Assembly: GCF_001421535.1 (NCBI RefSeq)
Contig: NZ_LMKN01000001.1
Coordinates: 1,054,001-1,118,000 of the forward strand
Length of the DNA stretch: 64,000 nt
Direction of reading: 5' to 3'
Source: Sphingomonas sp. Leaf20
GTDB taxonomy: Bacteria > Pseudomonadota > Alphaproteobacteria > Sphingomonadales > Sphingomonadaceae
Positions 52,028 through 60,843 of this stretch are shown in pieces. A program made the position numbers and the translations under genes. The notes below the pieces were generated by a model. The model was not told the DNA's origin. It was given only the letters and a program-made list of their open reading frames with translations, and searched no databases. Every line of letters begins with the position of its first letter. Position 1 is the stretch's first letter.

Positions 52028-52140
52028 GTTATCTTGATTGACTTCACGTCGGCGGGCCCCTTCCCCCCGCCGATCCCCGCCGCACGCTTGTCGGACCGGT
52101 CGTCGGGCCGCCACCGGCCGCCCGACGAAATCGCCTTCGC

Positions 52141-55100
52141 CTAGAAGGTCCCGCGCAGGCCGATCAGGAACTGGCGTCCCGGCTTGTACTGCGTGAACGT
52201 CGCGTTCTCGAACTGGAAATACGAGCGCAGCGTCGCATCGGTGAAGTTCGCCACGTTGATCGTCAGCTGCGGCGCGCCCGCAATCCCGAAGATCTTGTCG
52301 AGGTCGAACGACGACGAGAAGTCGTAGGTCGTATAGTCCGTCCCGAACAACGCCGCCGACGGGATGCCGTTCTGCGCCGCGCCGCTGTTCTGCGCACCCT
52401 GCCGCGAGGTCGTTGCGACGCGCAGCATCACGCCGTTCTTCTCGTAGAAGCCGGTGATGTTGTACGTGAACGGCGACACGCCGAACGCGGTGGCGGGGCC
52501 GTCGCTGCGCTGGTCGACGATCGTCGCGTTGGCGTTGAAGCCGAAGCCCGTGACGCCGATCATCCGCGTCAGGAAATCGAGCGGCTGGACCCACTGGAAT
52601 TCCAGCCCGTTGATCGTCAGCTTGTTGGGGACGTTGACCTGCGACGTCACCTGCACCTGCGCGACGGTCGGGCCGCCACGCGAGTTCAGCGCGATCTGCT
52701 GCGTCGGGTTCAGCGTGTCGTAGGTGATGCCGTATTGCGCGAGTTCGGCGAACGCGACCGTGTTGATCGCGGTGTTGGTGAAGCCCTCGATCGACTTGCG
52801 GAACGCGTTGAAGCTGATCACGCCCTCGCGGCCGGTATAATATTCGAAACCGAGGTCGAGGTTGGTCGACAGATAGGGTTCGAGCGCGGGGTTGCCGATG
52901 CTCGCCTGATCCGCCGAGGGTGCGCCGAAATTGACGCCGGGCAGCTGTGCCGACGGATCGGGGCGCGTCAGCGTCCGCGACCCGGCGACGCGAACGACCG
53001 CCTGCTCGCTCAGGTCATAGGCGAAGGTCGCCGCGGGCAGCCATTCGGAATAGGCGTTGCGCGTCGACACCATGCTGACGATGTTCGGATAGCGGCTGCC
53101 ATCGGGCAGGCTGCCGCCGGCCGCGGGCGTGTTGCGCGGATCGGGGAGCGAGACGCGCCCGGTGATCTGCTGGATCGTGTTGACGTAGCGCAGCCCGAGG
53201 TTGAAGCGCAGCATGTTGCCGCCCAGCTCCTGCGCGCCGTTGACCGTGGCGAACGCCGACTTGACGATCTCGCGGATCAGGCCGCCGCTCGCACCCGTGT
53301 TGGCGCCGCCGCTGTCAGGCGCGCTGTCGTGGAACGACTGATAGTTGGTCGCCGCTGCGAACGCCGGCCAGTCGACCGTGACGAACCCCGCAGGCCCCGG
53401 CGTCAGATAGCCCGGCGCTGCGGCATTGGGCACGAGCGACCCGCCATAGGACAGCGGACCCGCGACGCCCGTGGTCGCCCCCGTCCCCAGACCCGGATAG
53501 GTCGGATACCCTGCGGGCACGACGCCCGGCGCGTTCAGCCCTTCGCAGGGTGGCTGCGTATTGGGCGACGGGACGAACACGCTCGGATTGTTGCCGCAGA
53601 CCGCATTCTGCCACGCCTGGCTGTTGTCGAACCCGCGGATCCGCCGCGACACGTCGTCGAACGCGCCGCCGACCTTGATGTTGAGCGCCTTGTCGCCCCA
53701 CGTCAGGTCGCCGCGCGCGCCCTTGCTCTTGTTGAGCCGGCGCTCGTCGGAGATGTTGACGCGGCTCCCGGGATTCCACCCGAAATTCGCCGGATCGTTG
53801 AGGTCGAGACCGCTCGTGATCGTCGGCATCCCGCCCGTGTTCGAATAGGTCACCGTATTGCCCACGCCCAGCGGCGTCGTCATGCCGACCGTCGGGCTCT
53901 CGCGGTGGAAGGTCGATCGCGCATAATTGCCCTGCAGCGTGGCCTTGAGCGTCGGCGAGATTTCCCATTCGCCGCCCGGATTGACGCTGAACAGCTTGGT
54001 CGTCTCGGTATAGGGGCGGAATTCGTTGAAGAACTGCGCGTTGGCGAACGTGCCGCCGGTCACCACGCAGCCGACCGTGCAATCGGCCTTGTCGAACGTC
54101 AGGTTGGTCGGGATCACCGCGCCGTTGCGCACGATCCACGCCATGTTCTCGCGGATCAACTCGTTCTTCTTGTAGCCGTACAGACCGTCGATGTAGAAAT
54201 GCAGCGTGTCGGTCGGCTGCCATTCGGTGCTGACGATCGCGTTGATGCGGTCGCGCGGGCCGCGGATGCTGGTGGTGCGCCCGAGACGCGGCAGCAGCGC
54301 GTTGTCGATCTGCTGGATCGTCGCGCCGGGATTGTTCGCGAGCAGGAACGCGCGGTCGATCGGCGTCCCCGCGACCAGCCCGCCGCCGGCGCCCGCCGGC
54401 ACCACCGCCGGGATCGTCCAGTTGCCGCCGCCCGTCGTGTTGCACCCGCTCGCGGCGCCGCACTGCGCCGCGGTCAGCGCGGGGTTGGTATAGCCGATCG
54501 TCTCGAACCCGCGCGTGTCGGTGAACAGCCGCTGGGCCGACACGCCCGCGAGGATGCCGAAGCGCTCGGTGCGCCAGCTGCCGATCAGCGCGCCGCGCGC
54601 GCCGATCCGGTCCTCGGGCGACTGGCGCGTGCCCTGGACGTTATAGTTCAGGAACCCCGTCGCGCGGTCGAACGGCCGCGCCGACCGCAGGTCGATGTTA
54701 CCCGCCGCGCCGCCTTCGAGAAGATCCGCGGTATAGCTCTTGTTGACCGTCAGCTTGGTGAACAATTCGGTCGGGAAAAAGCTGAGGTCGACCGAGCGGT
54801 CGGTGCCTTGCGCATCCGTCGCGCCCGACGATGCGACCGCGATCGTCGCGCCGTTCAGCGTCACGTTGGTGAAGTTCGACCCCAGCCCGCGGATCGCGAC
54901 GTTGGTGCCCTCGCCCGTCACGTCGCGCGTGATCGTGATGCCAGGGATGCGGTTGAACGATTCGGCGATGTTCGTGTCGGGGAACTTGCCGATATCCTCG
55001 GCGAAGATCGAATCGGTGAACCCGGTCGACGCGCGCTTCGCGTCGGTCGACTTGGCCAGGCTCGAGCGATAGCCCGTGACCACGATGTCCTCGGCCGGCG

Positions 55101-55305
55101 TCCCCTGCGTCGTGTCGGTCTGCGGCGCGGGCGGCGTCGCGGGGCCGTTGTCCTGACCATTTTCGGGCACCTGCTCCTGCGGCGGCGGGACGGTCTGCGC
55201 GCTCGCGGCCGACACGCACAGCGCGGCCAGCGTCGTCGCGCACAACAGCGCGCCGCGGGACAGATGCGGCAATGTCTTGCGGGCGGGCTTCGACTTGGAC
55301 GTCAT
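52141..55305 (-). CDS. TonB-dependent receptor (Xanthomonas/Caulobacter type)
   Basis: A 1054-residue outer-membrane active transporter. A signal peptide (LLCATTLAALCVSAASAQ) is followed by a Pro/Gln-rich spacer and the TonB box EDIVVTGYR. The plug domain has FPDTNIAESFNRIPGITITR and NVAIRGLGSNFTNVTLNG. A long beta-barrel ends in the expected aromatic residue (FLIGLRGTF). This subfamily (TIGR01782) often imports oligosaccharides. Its neighbours, a mannonate dehydratase and a GH127 glycosidase, point to a plant-derived sugar. An AGAGAGGATCC ribosome-binding site precedes the ATG. Confidence 0.94.
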   Translation of the reverse strand: MTSKSKPARKTLPHLSRGALLCATTLAALCVSAASAQTVPPPQEQVPENGQDNGPATPPAPQTDTTQGTPAEDIVVTGYRSSLAKSTDAKRASTGFTDSIFAEDIGKFPDTNIAESFNRIPGITITRDVTGEGTNVAIRGLGSNFTNVTLNGATIAVASSGATDAQGTDRSVDLSFFPTELFTKLTVNKSYTADLLEGGAAGNIDLRSARPFDRATGFLNYNVQGTRQSPEDRIGARGALIGSWRTERFGILAGVSAQRLFTDTRGFETIGYTNPALTAAQCGAASGCNTTGGGNWTIPAVVPAGAGGGLVAGTPIDRAFLLANNPGATIQQIDNALLPRLGRTTSIRGPRDRINAIVSTEWQPTDTLHFYIDGLYGYKKNELIRENMAWIVRNGAVIPTNLTFDKADCTVGCVVTGGTFANAQFFNEFRPYTETTKLFSVNPGGEWEISPTLKATLQGNYARSTFHRESPTVGMTTPLGVGNTVTYSNTGGMPTITSGLDLNDPANFGWNPGSRVNISDERRLNKSKGARGDLTWGDKALNIKVGGAFDDVSRRIRGFDNSQAWQNAVCGNNPSVFVPSPNTQPPCEGLNAPGVVPAGYPTYPGLGTGATTGVAGPLSYGGSLVPNAAAPGYLTPGPAGFVTVDWPAFAAATNYQSFHDSAPDSGGANTGASGGLIREIVKSAFATVNGAQELGGNMLRFNLGLRYVNTIQQITGRVSLPDPRNTPAAGGSLPDGSRYPNIVSMVSTRNAYSEWLPAATFAYDLSEQAVVRVAGSRTLTRPDPSAQLPGVNFGAPSADQASIGNPALEPYLSTNLDLGFEYYTGREGVISFNAFRKSIEGFTNTAINTVAFAELAQYGITYDTLNPTQQIALNSRGGPTVAQVQVTSQVNVPNKLTINGLEFQWVQPLDFLTRMIGVTGFGFNANATIVDQRSDGPATAFGVSPFTYNITGFYEKNGVMLRVATTSRQGAQNSGAAQNGIPSAALFGTDYTTYDFSSSFDLDKIFGIAGAPQLTINVANFTDATLRSYFQFENATFTQYKPGRQFLIGLRGTF

Positions 55306-55589
55306 GATCGGGATCCTCTCTGGAACCTCGCTGCCGTGCGTTGGACAGGAGGCAAAATCGTCGGCGGCTGGACGTAAAGTTCAGGGTAAGCGGGGTGGAC
55401 GGCCGGGGGGCTGCACGAACCGATCAGGCCGCGCGCCGACGGTCATGACGCGGTCGCCCGGGGGCCCCGGGGGCATCGTCACGACACGCAGGCAACCGGC
55501 AGGAGCGATGCGCTCCCGCGTTGCGACTAGAAGAATTGCGTAGCACCCAAGTCATCCATCCCTCGTCATGCCTGCTTCACACAGATCGT

Positions 55590-55603
55590 TGATAGCGCTA
55601 CCT
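55590..55603. promoter_or_regulatory. candidate LacI-family operator
   Basis: TTGATAGCGCTACC around 55589-55602 contains the perfect palindrome TAGCGCTA (55593-55600). LacI-family repressors bind symmetric sites with a central CG, such as TGATAGCGCTATCA; this copy differs at two or three outer bases. It sits between the divergent receptor and glycosidase genes, where a sugar-responsive repressor would be expected. Confidence 0.45.
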
Positions 55604-55633
55604 CGGCGATAGTTGTCAGCAAGTCAATATGCT

Positions 55634-55646
55634 TTGGCTAGGCCAA
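55634..55646. promoter_or_regulatory. palindrome TTGGC-TAG-GCCAA, possible operator
   Basis: A perfect 13-bp interrupted palindrome in an AT-richer tract, directly followed by TT to give GGCCAATT, the segment shared with the uxuA leader at 52019. It lies in the same divergent gap as the TAGCGCTA site, about 190 bp before the GH127 start. Confidence 0.4.
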
Positions 55647-55831
55647 TTCGGCCCGACCTGTGAGGGTACTCGCCAATGTGCGCGCTACCGTTTTCTGCGT
55701 CGCTACCATCCGCCGATCGTGTCCGGACCGGACCCGGCCGCGTCGACGCGCCGAACGACCTCGGTGGATCGGCGGCCTTCCCTCTCGCCCGCATCCTGCT
55801 ATCACTCCGACAAAAGCGTTGGAGGATGCAG

Positions 55832-57811
55832 ATGATCGACACCCGAAAAGCAGGGCGAATTGCGGGGCGACCCGCAGGCCGATCGCGTCGCGCCTTCCTC
55901 GTCAGCGCAGGCGCGCACGCGCTGATGGCGGGGACGATGCTGTCGACCGCGCGCGCCACGCCGGCATTTGCCGCGGGCGGTACGGCGGCCATCCCGGCGG
56001 CCAGGCTGCGCGCCTTCGACCTCGCCGACGTTACCTTGTCAGACAGCCCGTTCCTGCATGCGCAGCACAAAACCGAGGCGTATCTGCTCGCGCTGCACCC
56101 CGACCGGCTGCTGCACAATTTTCGCGTCAACGCCGGGCTGACGCCGAAGGCGCCCGTCTATGGCGGGTGGGAATCCGATCCGCTCTGGGCGGACATCAAC
56201 TGCCACGGCCACACGCTGGGGCATTATCTGTCGGGGTGCGCGCTCGCCTATCGCTCGACCGGCAAGCGCGAATACAAGCGCCGGATCGATCATATCGCGC
56301 GCGAACTCGCCGAATGTCAGCAGGCCGCGGGGTCGGGGCTCGTCTGCGCGTTCCCCGACGGCGCCGCCTTGCTCGCGACGCATCTGCGCGGCGATCCGAT
56401 CACCGGCGTGCCCTGGTACACGCTGCACAAGGTCTTTGCGGGCCTGCGCGACGGCGCCTTGCTCGCGGACAGCGCACCGTCGCGCGCGGTGCTGTTGCGG
56501 TTCGCCGACTGGGCGGTGGTCGCGACGCGGTCGCTCGACGACGCGCAGTTCGAGACCATGCTCGAGACCGAACATGGCGGGATGAGCGAGATCTTCGCCG
56601 ACCTCTACGTCATGACGGGCAATGCCGACTATCGCCGGACCGCGGAACGCTTCGCGCAGAAGGCGGTGCTGGCGCCGCTCGCCAAGGGTCGCGACACGCT
56701 CGACGGGCTGCACGCCAACACGCAACTGCCCAAGATCATCGGCTATCAGCGGCTGTGGGAGGTCACCGGGAAATCCGACTACCACGACGCGTCGCGATTC
56801 TTCTGGCGGACGGTCGCGCTCACCCGGTCGTTCGCGACGGGCGGGCACGGCGACAACGAGCATTTCTTCCCGGTCGCCGACTTCGCGTCGCATGTCTTCT
56901 CGGCGAAGGGATCGGAGACCTGCTGCCAGCACAACATGCTCAAGCTCACGCGCGCGCTGTTCCTCCACGATCCGCAGGTCGCCTATGCCGATTATTACGA
57001 ACGCACGCTCTACAACGGGATCCTCGCGTCGCAGGACCCCGACAGCGGCATGACCACCTATTTCCAGGGCGCGCGGCCGGGCTATATGAAGCTCTACCAC
57101 AGCCCCGAAGACTCGTTCTGGTGCTGCACCGGCACGGGCATGGAAAACCACGTCAAATACCGCGACTCGATCTATTTCCACGACGACGACGCGCTCTACG
57201 TCAACCTGTTCATCCCCTCCGCGGTGACGTGGAAGGACAAGGCGGCGCGCGTCACGCAGACGACGCTGTTTCCCGACGTTCCGACGACGAGCTTGCGCTG
57301 GACATCCGCCCGCCCGACCGTCGCGACGATCAAGCTGCGCCACCCGCAATGGAGCCGCACCGCGATCGTCCTCGTCAACGGCACCGAGGCGGCGCGCTCG
57401 ACCCGGCCCGGCAGCTATGTCGACGTCGCGCGCACCTGGCGCAGCGGCGACACGGTCGAGCTCCGGATGGCGATGGACGTCGCGGTCCAGCGCAACCCGG
57501 TCGCCCCCGACATCGTCGCGTTCACCTATGGCCCGCTGGTCCTTGCGGGCGCGCTCGGTCGCGAGGGGCTGGCCCCAGGCGCAGACATCATCGTCAACGA
57601 ACGCAAGTACGGCGCGTACAACGACACCCCGTTCACCGCGCCGACGCTTCCCGCCATGCCGAACGACACCCCCGGCACGCTCACGCCCGGCAGACGCCCG
57701 CTCGAATTCACGACGCGATCCTCCGACAACCAGCCGGTCCGCCTGATCCCCTATCACCGCATCGCGCACGAACGCTACGCGACCTATTGGCAGCTCACCC
57801 CGCCGGTCTGA
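55832..57811 (+). CDS. glycoside hydrolase family 127 (DUF1680) protein, Tat-exported
   Basis: A 659-residue enzyme of GH127, whose founding member HypBA1 is a beta-L-arabinofuranosidase. A twin-arginine signal (GRSRRAFLVSAGAHALMAG, RR at 19-20) predicts folded export. The zinc and catalytic residues fit the family: Glu362, Cys364 (GSETCCQHN) and Cys431, Cys432 (FWCCTGTGMEN). HGDNEHFFP carries the probable acid/base Glu. I chose the ATG at 55832, six bases after GGAGG, over the ATG at 55826. It is divergent from the TonB receptor. Other DUF1680 members have different sugar specificity, so the exact substrate is open. Confidence 0.9.
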   Translation: MIDTRKAGRIAGRPAGRSRRAFLVSAGAHALMAGTMLSTARATPAFAAGGTAAIPAARLRAFDLADVTLSDSPFLHAQHKTEAYLLALHPDRLLHNFRVNAGLTPKAPVYGGWESDPLWADINCHGHTLGHYLSGCALAYRSTGKREYKRRIDHIARELAECQQAAGSGLVCAFPDGAALLATHLRGDPITGVPWYTLHKVFAGLRDGALLADSAPSRAVLLRFADWAVVATRSLDDAQFETMLETEHGGMSEIFADLYVMTGNADYRRTAERFAQKAVLAPLAKGRDTLDGLHANTQLPKIIGYQRLWEVTGKSDYHDASRFFWRTVALTRSFATGGHGDNEHFFPVADFASHVFSAKGSETCCQHNMLKLTRALFLHDPQVAYADYYERTLYNGILASQDPDSGMTTYFQGARPGYMKLYHSPEDSFWCCTGTGMENHVKYRDSIYFHDDDALYVNLFIPSAVTWKDKAARVTQTTLFPDVPTTSLRWTSARPTVATIKLRHPQWSRTAIVLVNGTEAARSTRPGSYVDVARTWRSGDTVELRMAMDVAVQRNPVAPDIVAFTYGPLVLAGALGREGLAPGADIIVNERKYGAYNDTPFTAPTLPAMPNDTPGTLTPGRRPLEFTTRSSDNQPVRLIPYHRIAHERYATYWQLTPPV

Positions 57812-57852
57812 CCGCGACCGGTCCGCGCGCGACCGGCGCGGCGGCGGATTGG

Positions 57853-58557
57853 ATGCGTCGCGCCATGCCGCTAGACCGGCACGCCATGCCCCCCGCCCCG
57901 CCTCCCGCCCCGCCAACCGCCCCTCTCGCCGCCCCCGAGTTCGATGCCGGCTTCCGCCATCAGCTCGACACATTGTTCGCGTGGCGGCGGGATGTGCGCC
58001 GCTTCCGTCGCGTGCCCCTGCCGCCCGGCGCGCTCGATCGCGTTCTGGGCGCAGCCGCAACCGCGCCGTCGGTCGGGCTCAGCCAGCCCTGGCGCTTCGT
58101 CACGGTGGAGTCCCCCGACCGCCGCGCGGCGGTGCGCGCGGATTTCGTCGCGTGCAACACCGCCGCCTTGTCCGCGCAGGACGACGCACGCAGCGCACGC
58201 TATGCCCGCCTCAAGCTCGCAGGCCTCGATCAGGCGCCCTGCCATGTCGCGGTGTTCGTCGAACCCGATCCGGAACAGGGCCACGGCCTCGGCCGCGCGA
58301 CGATGCCCAAAGCCGTCGCCTTCTCCGCGGTCATTGCGATCCACACGATCTGGCTGGCGGCGCGCGCCGAGGGCATCGGGCTCGGCTGGGTATCGATCCT
58401 CGACCCCGCACGCATGACGCACATCCTCGACGTGCCCTCCGCGTGGCAGCTCGTCGGCTATCTCTGCATCGGCTATCCCGAAACCGACGGCGTGACACCC
58501 GAACTCGAAACGGCGGGATGGGAAACGCGACGCGCGCTCAGGGTCATCGCGCGCTAG
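57853..58557 (+). CDS. bluB: 5,6-dimethylbenzimidazole synthase (BluB)
   Basis: A 234-residue flavin enzyme that breaks down reduced FMN to make the lower ligand of vitamin B12. The family pattern is clear: FAWRRDVRRFRRVPLPPGAL, AAATAPSVGLSQPWRFVTVE, AIHTIWLAARAEGIGLGWVS and the C-terminal YLCIGYPE. The N-terminus is Pro/Ala-rich and its start uncertain; ATGs at 57865 and 57886 are alternatives. No other cobalamin gene is in the window. It lies 41 bp after GH127 and is convergent with the SRAP gene. Confidence 0.88.
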   Translation: MRRAMPLDRHAMPPAPPPAPPTAPLAAPEFDAGFRHQLDTLFAWRRDVRRFRRVPLPPGALDRVLGAAATAPSVGLSQPWRFVTVESPDRRAAVRADFVACNTAALSAQDDARSARYARLKLAGLDQAPCHVAVFVEPDPEQGHGLGRATMPKAVAFSAVIAIHTIWLAARAEGIGLGWVSILDPARMTHILDVPSAWQLVGYLCIGYPETDGVTPELETAGWETRRALRVIAR

Positions 58558-58603
58558 GTCGCGTAGCGGGTCACCGCACCGACCGACCGCGACACGGCGC
58601 GCG

Positions 58604-59254
58604 TCACGCCGCCAGCGTCCGCGTCGGAAACACCGGGCCGCGCACCTGCATCCGATCCGCACGATAGGGCCGCTGCAGCGCCAGCACGTCGTCATAGCTG
58701 CCGGTCAGCCAGCGATCGTGATCGTCGGGCCGCAGGATCGTGATCATCGCCTTGGGATGGATCGGCGCGACCAGTTCGTTCGCGTCGCACGTCACCATCG
58801 CGAAATAGCGCTGCTCGCCGACCTGCCGCCAGAACCCGGCGATCGCGAACACCGGCTGATCGGTGACCGAGAACCACATCTCGCCCTTGATCGGCTTCTT
58901 GCCGTCGCCGAGGTCGGTCGGCTCGCGCGCCCATTCGCAGAATTCGGTCAGCGGGATCAGGCACCGGTTGGCCGGATCGCTCACCAGCGAACGCCATTGC
59001 GGCAAATGGAGCGTGCGGACGTTGGTCTGCGCGACCTTGCGCCCCGCCTGCTTGGCCTGCCCCGCAAGGACGTCCCACTCCATTACGTCGACACCGCGCC
59101 GCGCGCCCTCGTCGCGCACGACATAGGCGCGGCCGAACGGGCGAAGCTCTTTCGGATCGAACCGGTTGTCCATCGGCTTGTCGGTCAGCCATTCGCCGCC
59201 GAACCGTTCGAAGATCGTATCCGGCTCGCCGCTGAACCGCGCGCGGTTGCACAT
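58604..59254 (-). CDS. SOS response-associated peptidase (SRAP/YedK/HMCES family)
   Basis: A 216-residue protein of the SRAP family that forms a covalent link with abasic sites in single-stranded DNA and so shields them. Cys2 becomes N-terminal after Met removal (MCNRARF) and is the reactive residue. Asn in QTNVRTLHLPQWR, Glu in PLTEFCEWA and His in APIHPKAMITIL complete the active site. A short CAxxVTCDAN-like segment (FAMVTCDANELV) is family-typical. It starts at the ATG at 59254, three bases after the stop of the preceding small gene. Confidence 0.93.
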   Translation of the reverse strand: MCNRARFSGEPDTIFERFGGEWLTDKPMDNRFDPKELRPFGRAYVVRDEGARRGVDVMEWDVLAGQAKQAGRKVAQTNVRTLHLPQWRSLVSDPANRCLIPLTEFCEWAREPTDLGDGKKPIKGEMWFSVTDQPVFAIAGFWRQVGEQRYFAMVTCDANELVAPIHPKAMITILRPDDHDRWLTGSYDDVLALQRPYRADRMQVRGPVFPTRTLAA

Positions 59255-59257
59255 CGA

Positions 59258-59605
59258 TCAGTTGCCGGGGCTGCGGCGCTTGATCTCGCCGAGCAGCGCC
59301 TCGGCGACGGGATGCCCGATGTCGCCGCCGGTCTGCTGATACGCACTCGCCAGCTCGGTGTCCGACGCGGCGCTCAGCAGCGCCTCGACGCGCGCGCTGT
59401 ACGCGTCGGCTTCGGCCGCCGCCGCGTCGGCCGCGTCCTCGCTGGTCACGCCGGCGGCATCACCGGGCGTATCACCGGGCGCGGGCGCATGCGCCATCAC
59501 CGCATTCTCCTTGAAGATGTCGAACGCGTCGGCCGCCTCGCTGCGCTGCTCCAGCGCGATTTCGAGAAGCGTGAACAGGTCGAGCGGGGATGTGGTGTTT
59601 TCCAT
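59258..59605 (-). CDS. hypothetical protein upstream of the SRAP gene
   Basis: A 115-residue acidic, Ala-rich protein, probably helical (LDLFTLLEIALEQRSEAADA), with a conserved-looking C-terminus LASAYQQTGGDIGHPVAEAL. I recognise no domain. It ends three bases before the SRAP start on the same strand, so the two are likely co-transcribed. No signal peptide or membrane segment is visible. Confidence 0.65.
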   Translation of the reverse strand: MENTTSPLDLFTLLEIALEQRSEAADAFDIFKENAVMAHAPAPGDTPGDAAGVTSEDAADAAAAEADAYSARVEALLSAASDTELASAYQQTGGDIGHPVAEALLGEIKRRSPGN

Positions 59606-59641
59606 GCGCCGACCTAAGCCGGTTTTGCGACGTCAGGCAAA

Positions 59642-60136
59642 TTACGCGTCGGTCGCCGGCGCGGCGGCAGGGCGCCGCTGCGACACGATCTGCGCGACGC
59701 GGTCGGCAAATTGCTTGAGCGTCGGCACGATGTCCGCGCGCGCCAGCTTGCGCGGATGCGGATCGATCGCACACAGCGTCCCGTAGAACGAGTTGTCCGA
59801 CAGGACGATCGGCAGCGAGACATAGCTCTTGAAGCCGTAGAGCGCGGGCGCCGGGTGGCTGTTCCACCGCGGATCGGCGGAGACGTCGTCGATCACGACC
59901 GCATTGCCGGACTCGCGGATGTCGTTGCAGATCGTCGTCGAGATGCGCAGCTCGTCCCCCGGCGACATGCCGAAGTCGATCTGGTCGAGCACCTGGCACG
60001 CGATCCAGCGCGCCTCGGTCACGCGTGCGACCGCGACGAATCCCATCCCCGTGAGCGCCGCCACCTCCTCGAGGATGCGGCGTATCTCGTCATCGTCGCC
60101 AAAGCGCGCGGCATCCGCGGCCAGTTCGTCGAACAT
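59642..60136 (-). CDS. GAF domain protein
   Basis: A 164-residue protein consisting of one GAF domain: EIRRILEEVAALTGMGFVAV, STTICNDIRESGNAVVIDDV and FKSYVSLPIVLSDNSFYGTL, then CAIDPHPRKL. Such domains bind small ligands or chromophores; here it stands alone without a kinase or cyclase part. I chose the ATG at 60136, preceded by GGGGGA, over ATGs further upstream. The ligand is unknown. Confidence 0.85.
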   Translation of the reverse strand: MFDELAADAARFGDDDEIRRILEEVAALTGMGFVAVARVTEARWIACQVLDQIDFGMSPGDELRISTTICNDIRESGNAVVIDDVSADPRWNSHPAPALYGFKSYVSLPIVLSDNSFYGTLCAIDPHPRKLARADIVPTLKQFADRVAQIVSQRRPAAAPATDA

Positions 60137-60219
60137 AAGCTGGTCCCCCGCGCCGACCATAGCCCAGCCCGCGGGTTCTGACGACTCCCGGCGCAACCGG
60201 GCGCCGTCGCGAGCGGACG

Positions 60220-60408
60220 TCAGCGGCGGCGATACCGGGGATCGGGCGTGATCGCCTCGATCTTGTCGAGTTCCGCGATCAGATCCGCAAACCCGTCATC
60301 CGCGTCTTCGTCCGCGGCGACCGAGAACAGGCGATGAAACCCCGACCCCAGGACGTCGAGATCGCGTTGGGTCAGGAGACCAACAGCCACGATACGGTCT
60401 TTCGTCAA
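60220..60408 (-). CDS. conserved hypothetical small protein
   Basis: A 62-residue protein (VAVGLLTQRDLDVLGSGFHR, then an acidic FADLIAELDKIEAI and a basic end). I believe similar small proteins occur in sphingomonads, but I know no function. I chose the TTG at 60408 because GGGAG lies seven bases upstream. An ATG at 60468 would add 20 residues that look non-conserved. It lies between the GAF gene and the tRNA gene. Confidence 0.6.
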   Translation of the reverse strand: MTKDRIVAVGLLTQRDLDVLGSGFHRLFSVAADEDADDGFADLIAELDKIEAITPDPRYRRR

Positions 60409-60592
60409 AATCCATCTCCCGGCGTAGATGAAGGCAACGGGCGACCGACGATTAAGTGCCTTCCCCAAGCGGCGACTGCCGACAATGCACGCGTACAGGC
60501 CAGCGCAAGCCGAACCGCGCCACCCGGCGATCCCGGCACGCGAAGCAGACGCCGCGGAGGGGCTTCAAAAGGCTGAAGATTTCAGTGCAAAA

Positions 60593-60685
60593 TGGCGGAG
60601 ACGGAGGGATTCGAACCCTCGGTACCAGTAAACCCGGTACGGCGGTTTAGCAAACCGCTGGTTTCAGCCACTCACCCACGTCTCC
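60593..60685 (-). tRNA. tRNA-Ser(GCU)
   Basis: Read on the minus strand it starts GGAGACGTGGGTGAGTGGCT at 60685 and ends CGTCTCC-G-CCA at 60593, so the CCA end is encoded. The acceptor stem GGAGACG/CGTCTCC is perfect. The anticodon stem-loop is CGGTTTGCTAAACCG with anticodon GCT. A long variable arm (TACCGGGTTTACTGGTA) is typical of serine tRNAs, and the T-arm is GAGGGTTCGAATCCCTC. It decodes AGC and AGU. Confidence 0.97.
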
Positions 60686-60843
60686 GGCTGCAGCAGGTGC
60701 GGGGCTATAGCGGGGGTCTGCGCGGGGGGCAACTGGTGTTGCACGGTGTTCGAGCGTGAAATCGACTCTTTCCGCCGTTTCATTCATTGCGGGGTCAGGC
60801 CCGGATTGGTTAGCTGGGCATTCACGTATCGGGGAAGATCATC

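Larger units (their letters stand above)
55306..55831. promoter_or_regulatory. divergent intergenic region of the carbohydrate locus
   Basis: 526 bp without a supportable gene, between the TonB receptor (minus) and GH127 (plus) genes. It holds the two candidate operators listed at 55590 and 55634, both in an AT-richer part. The section near the receptor (55306-55550) is GC-rich with no clear signal. The far end carries the GH127 ribosome-binding site GGAGG at 55821-55825. Small frames here overlap the GH127 start and are not convincing. Confidence 0.5.

Noticed and set aside
55660-58557. 965-codon plus-strand frame spanning GH127 and bluB
   Set aside because: Only its C-terminal part (from 57853) is protein-like and matches BluB. 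The rest is out of frame with the GH127 gene.
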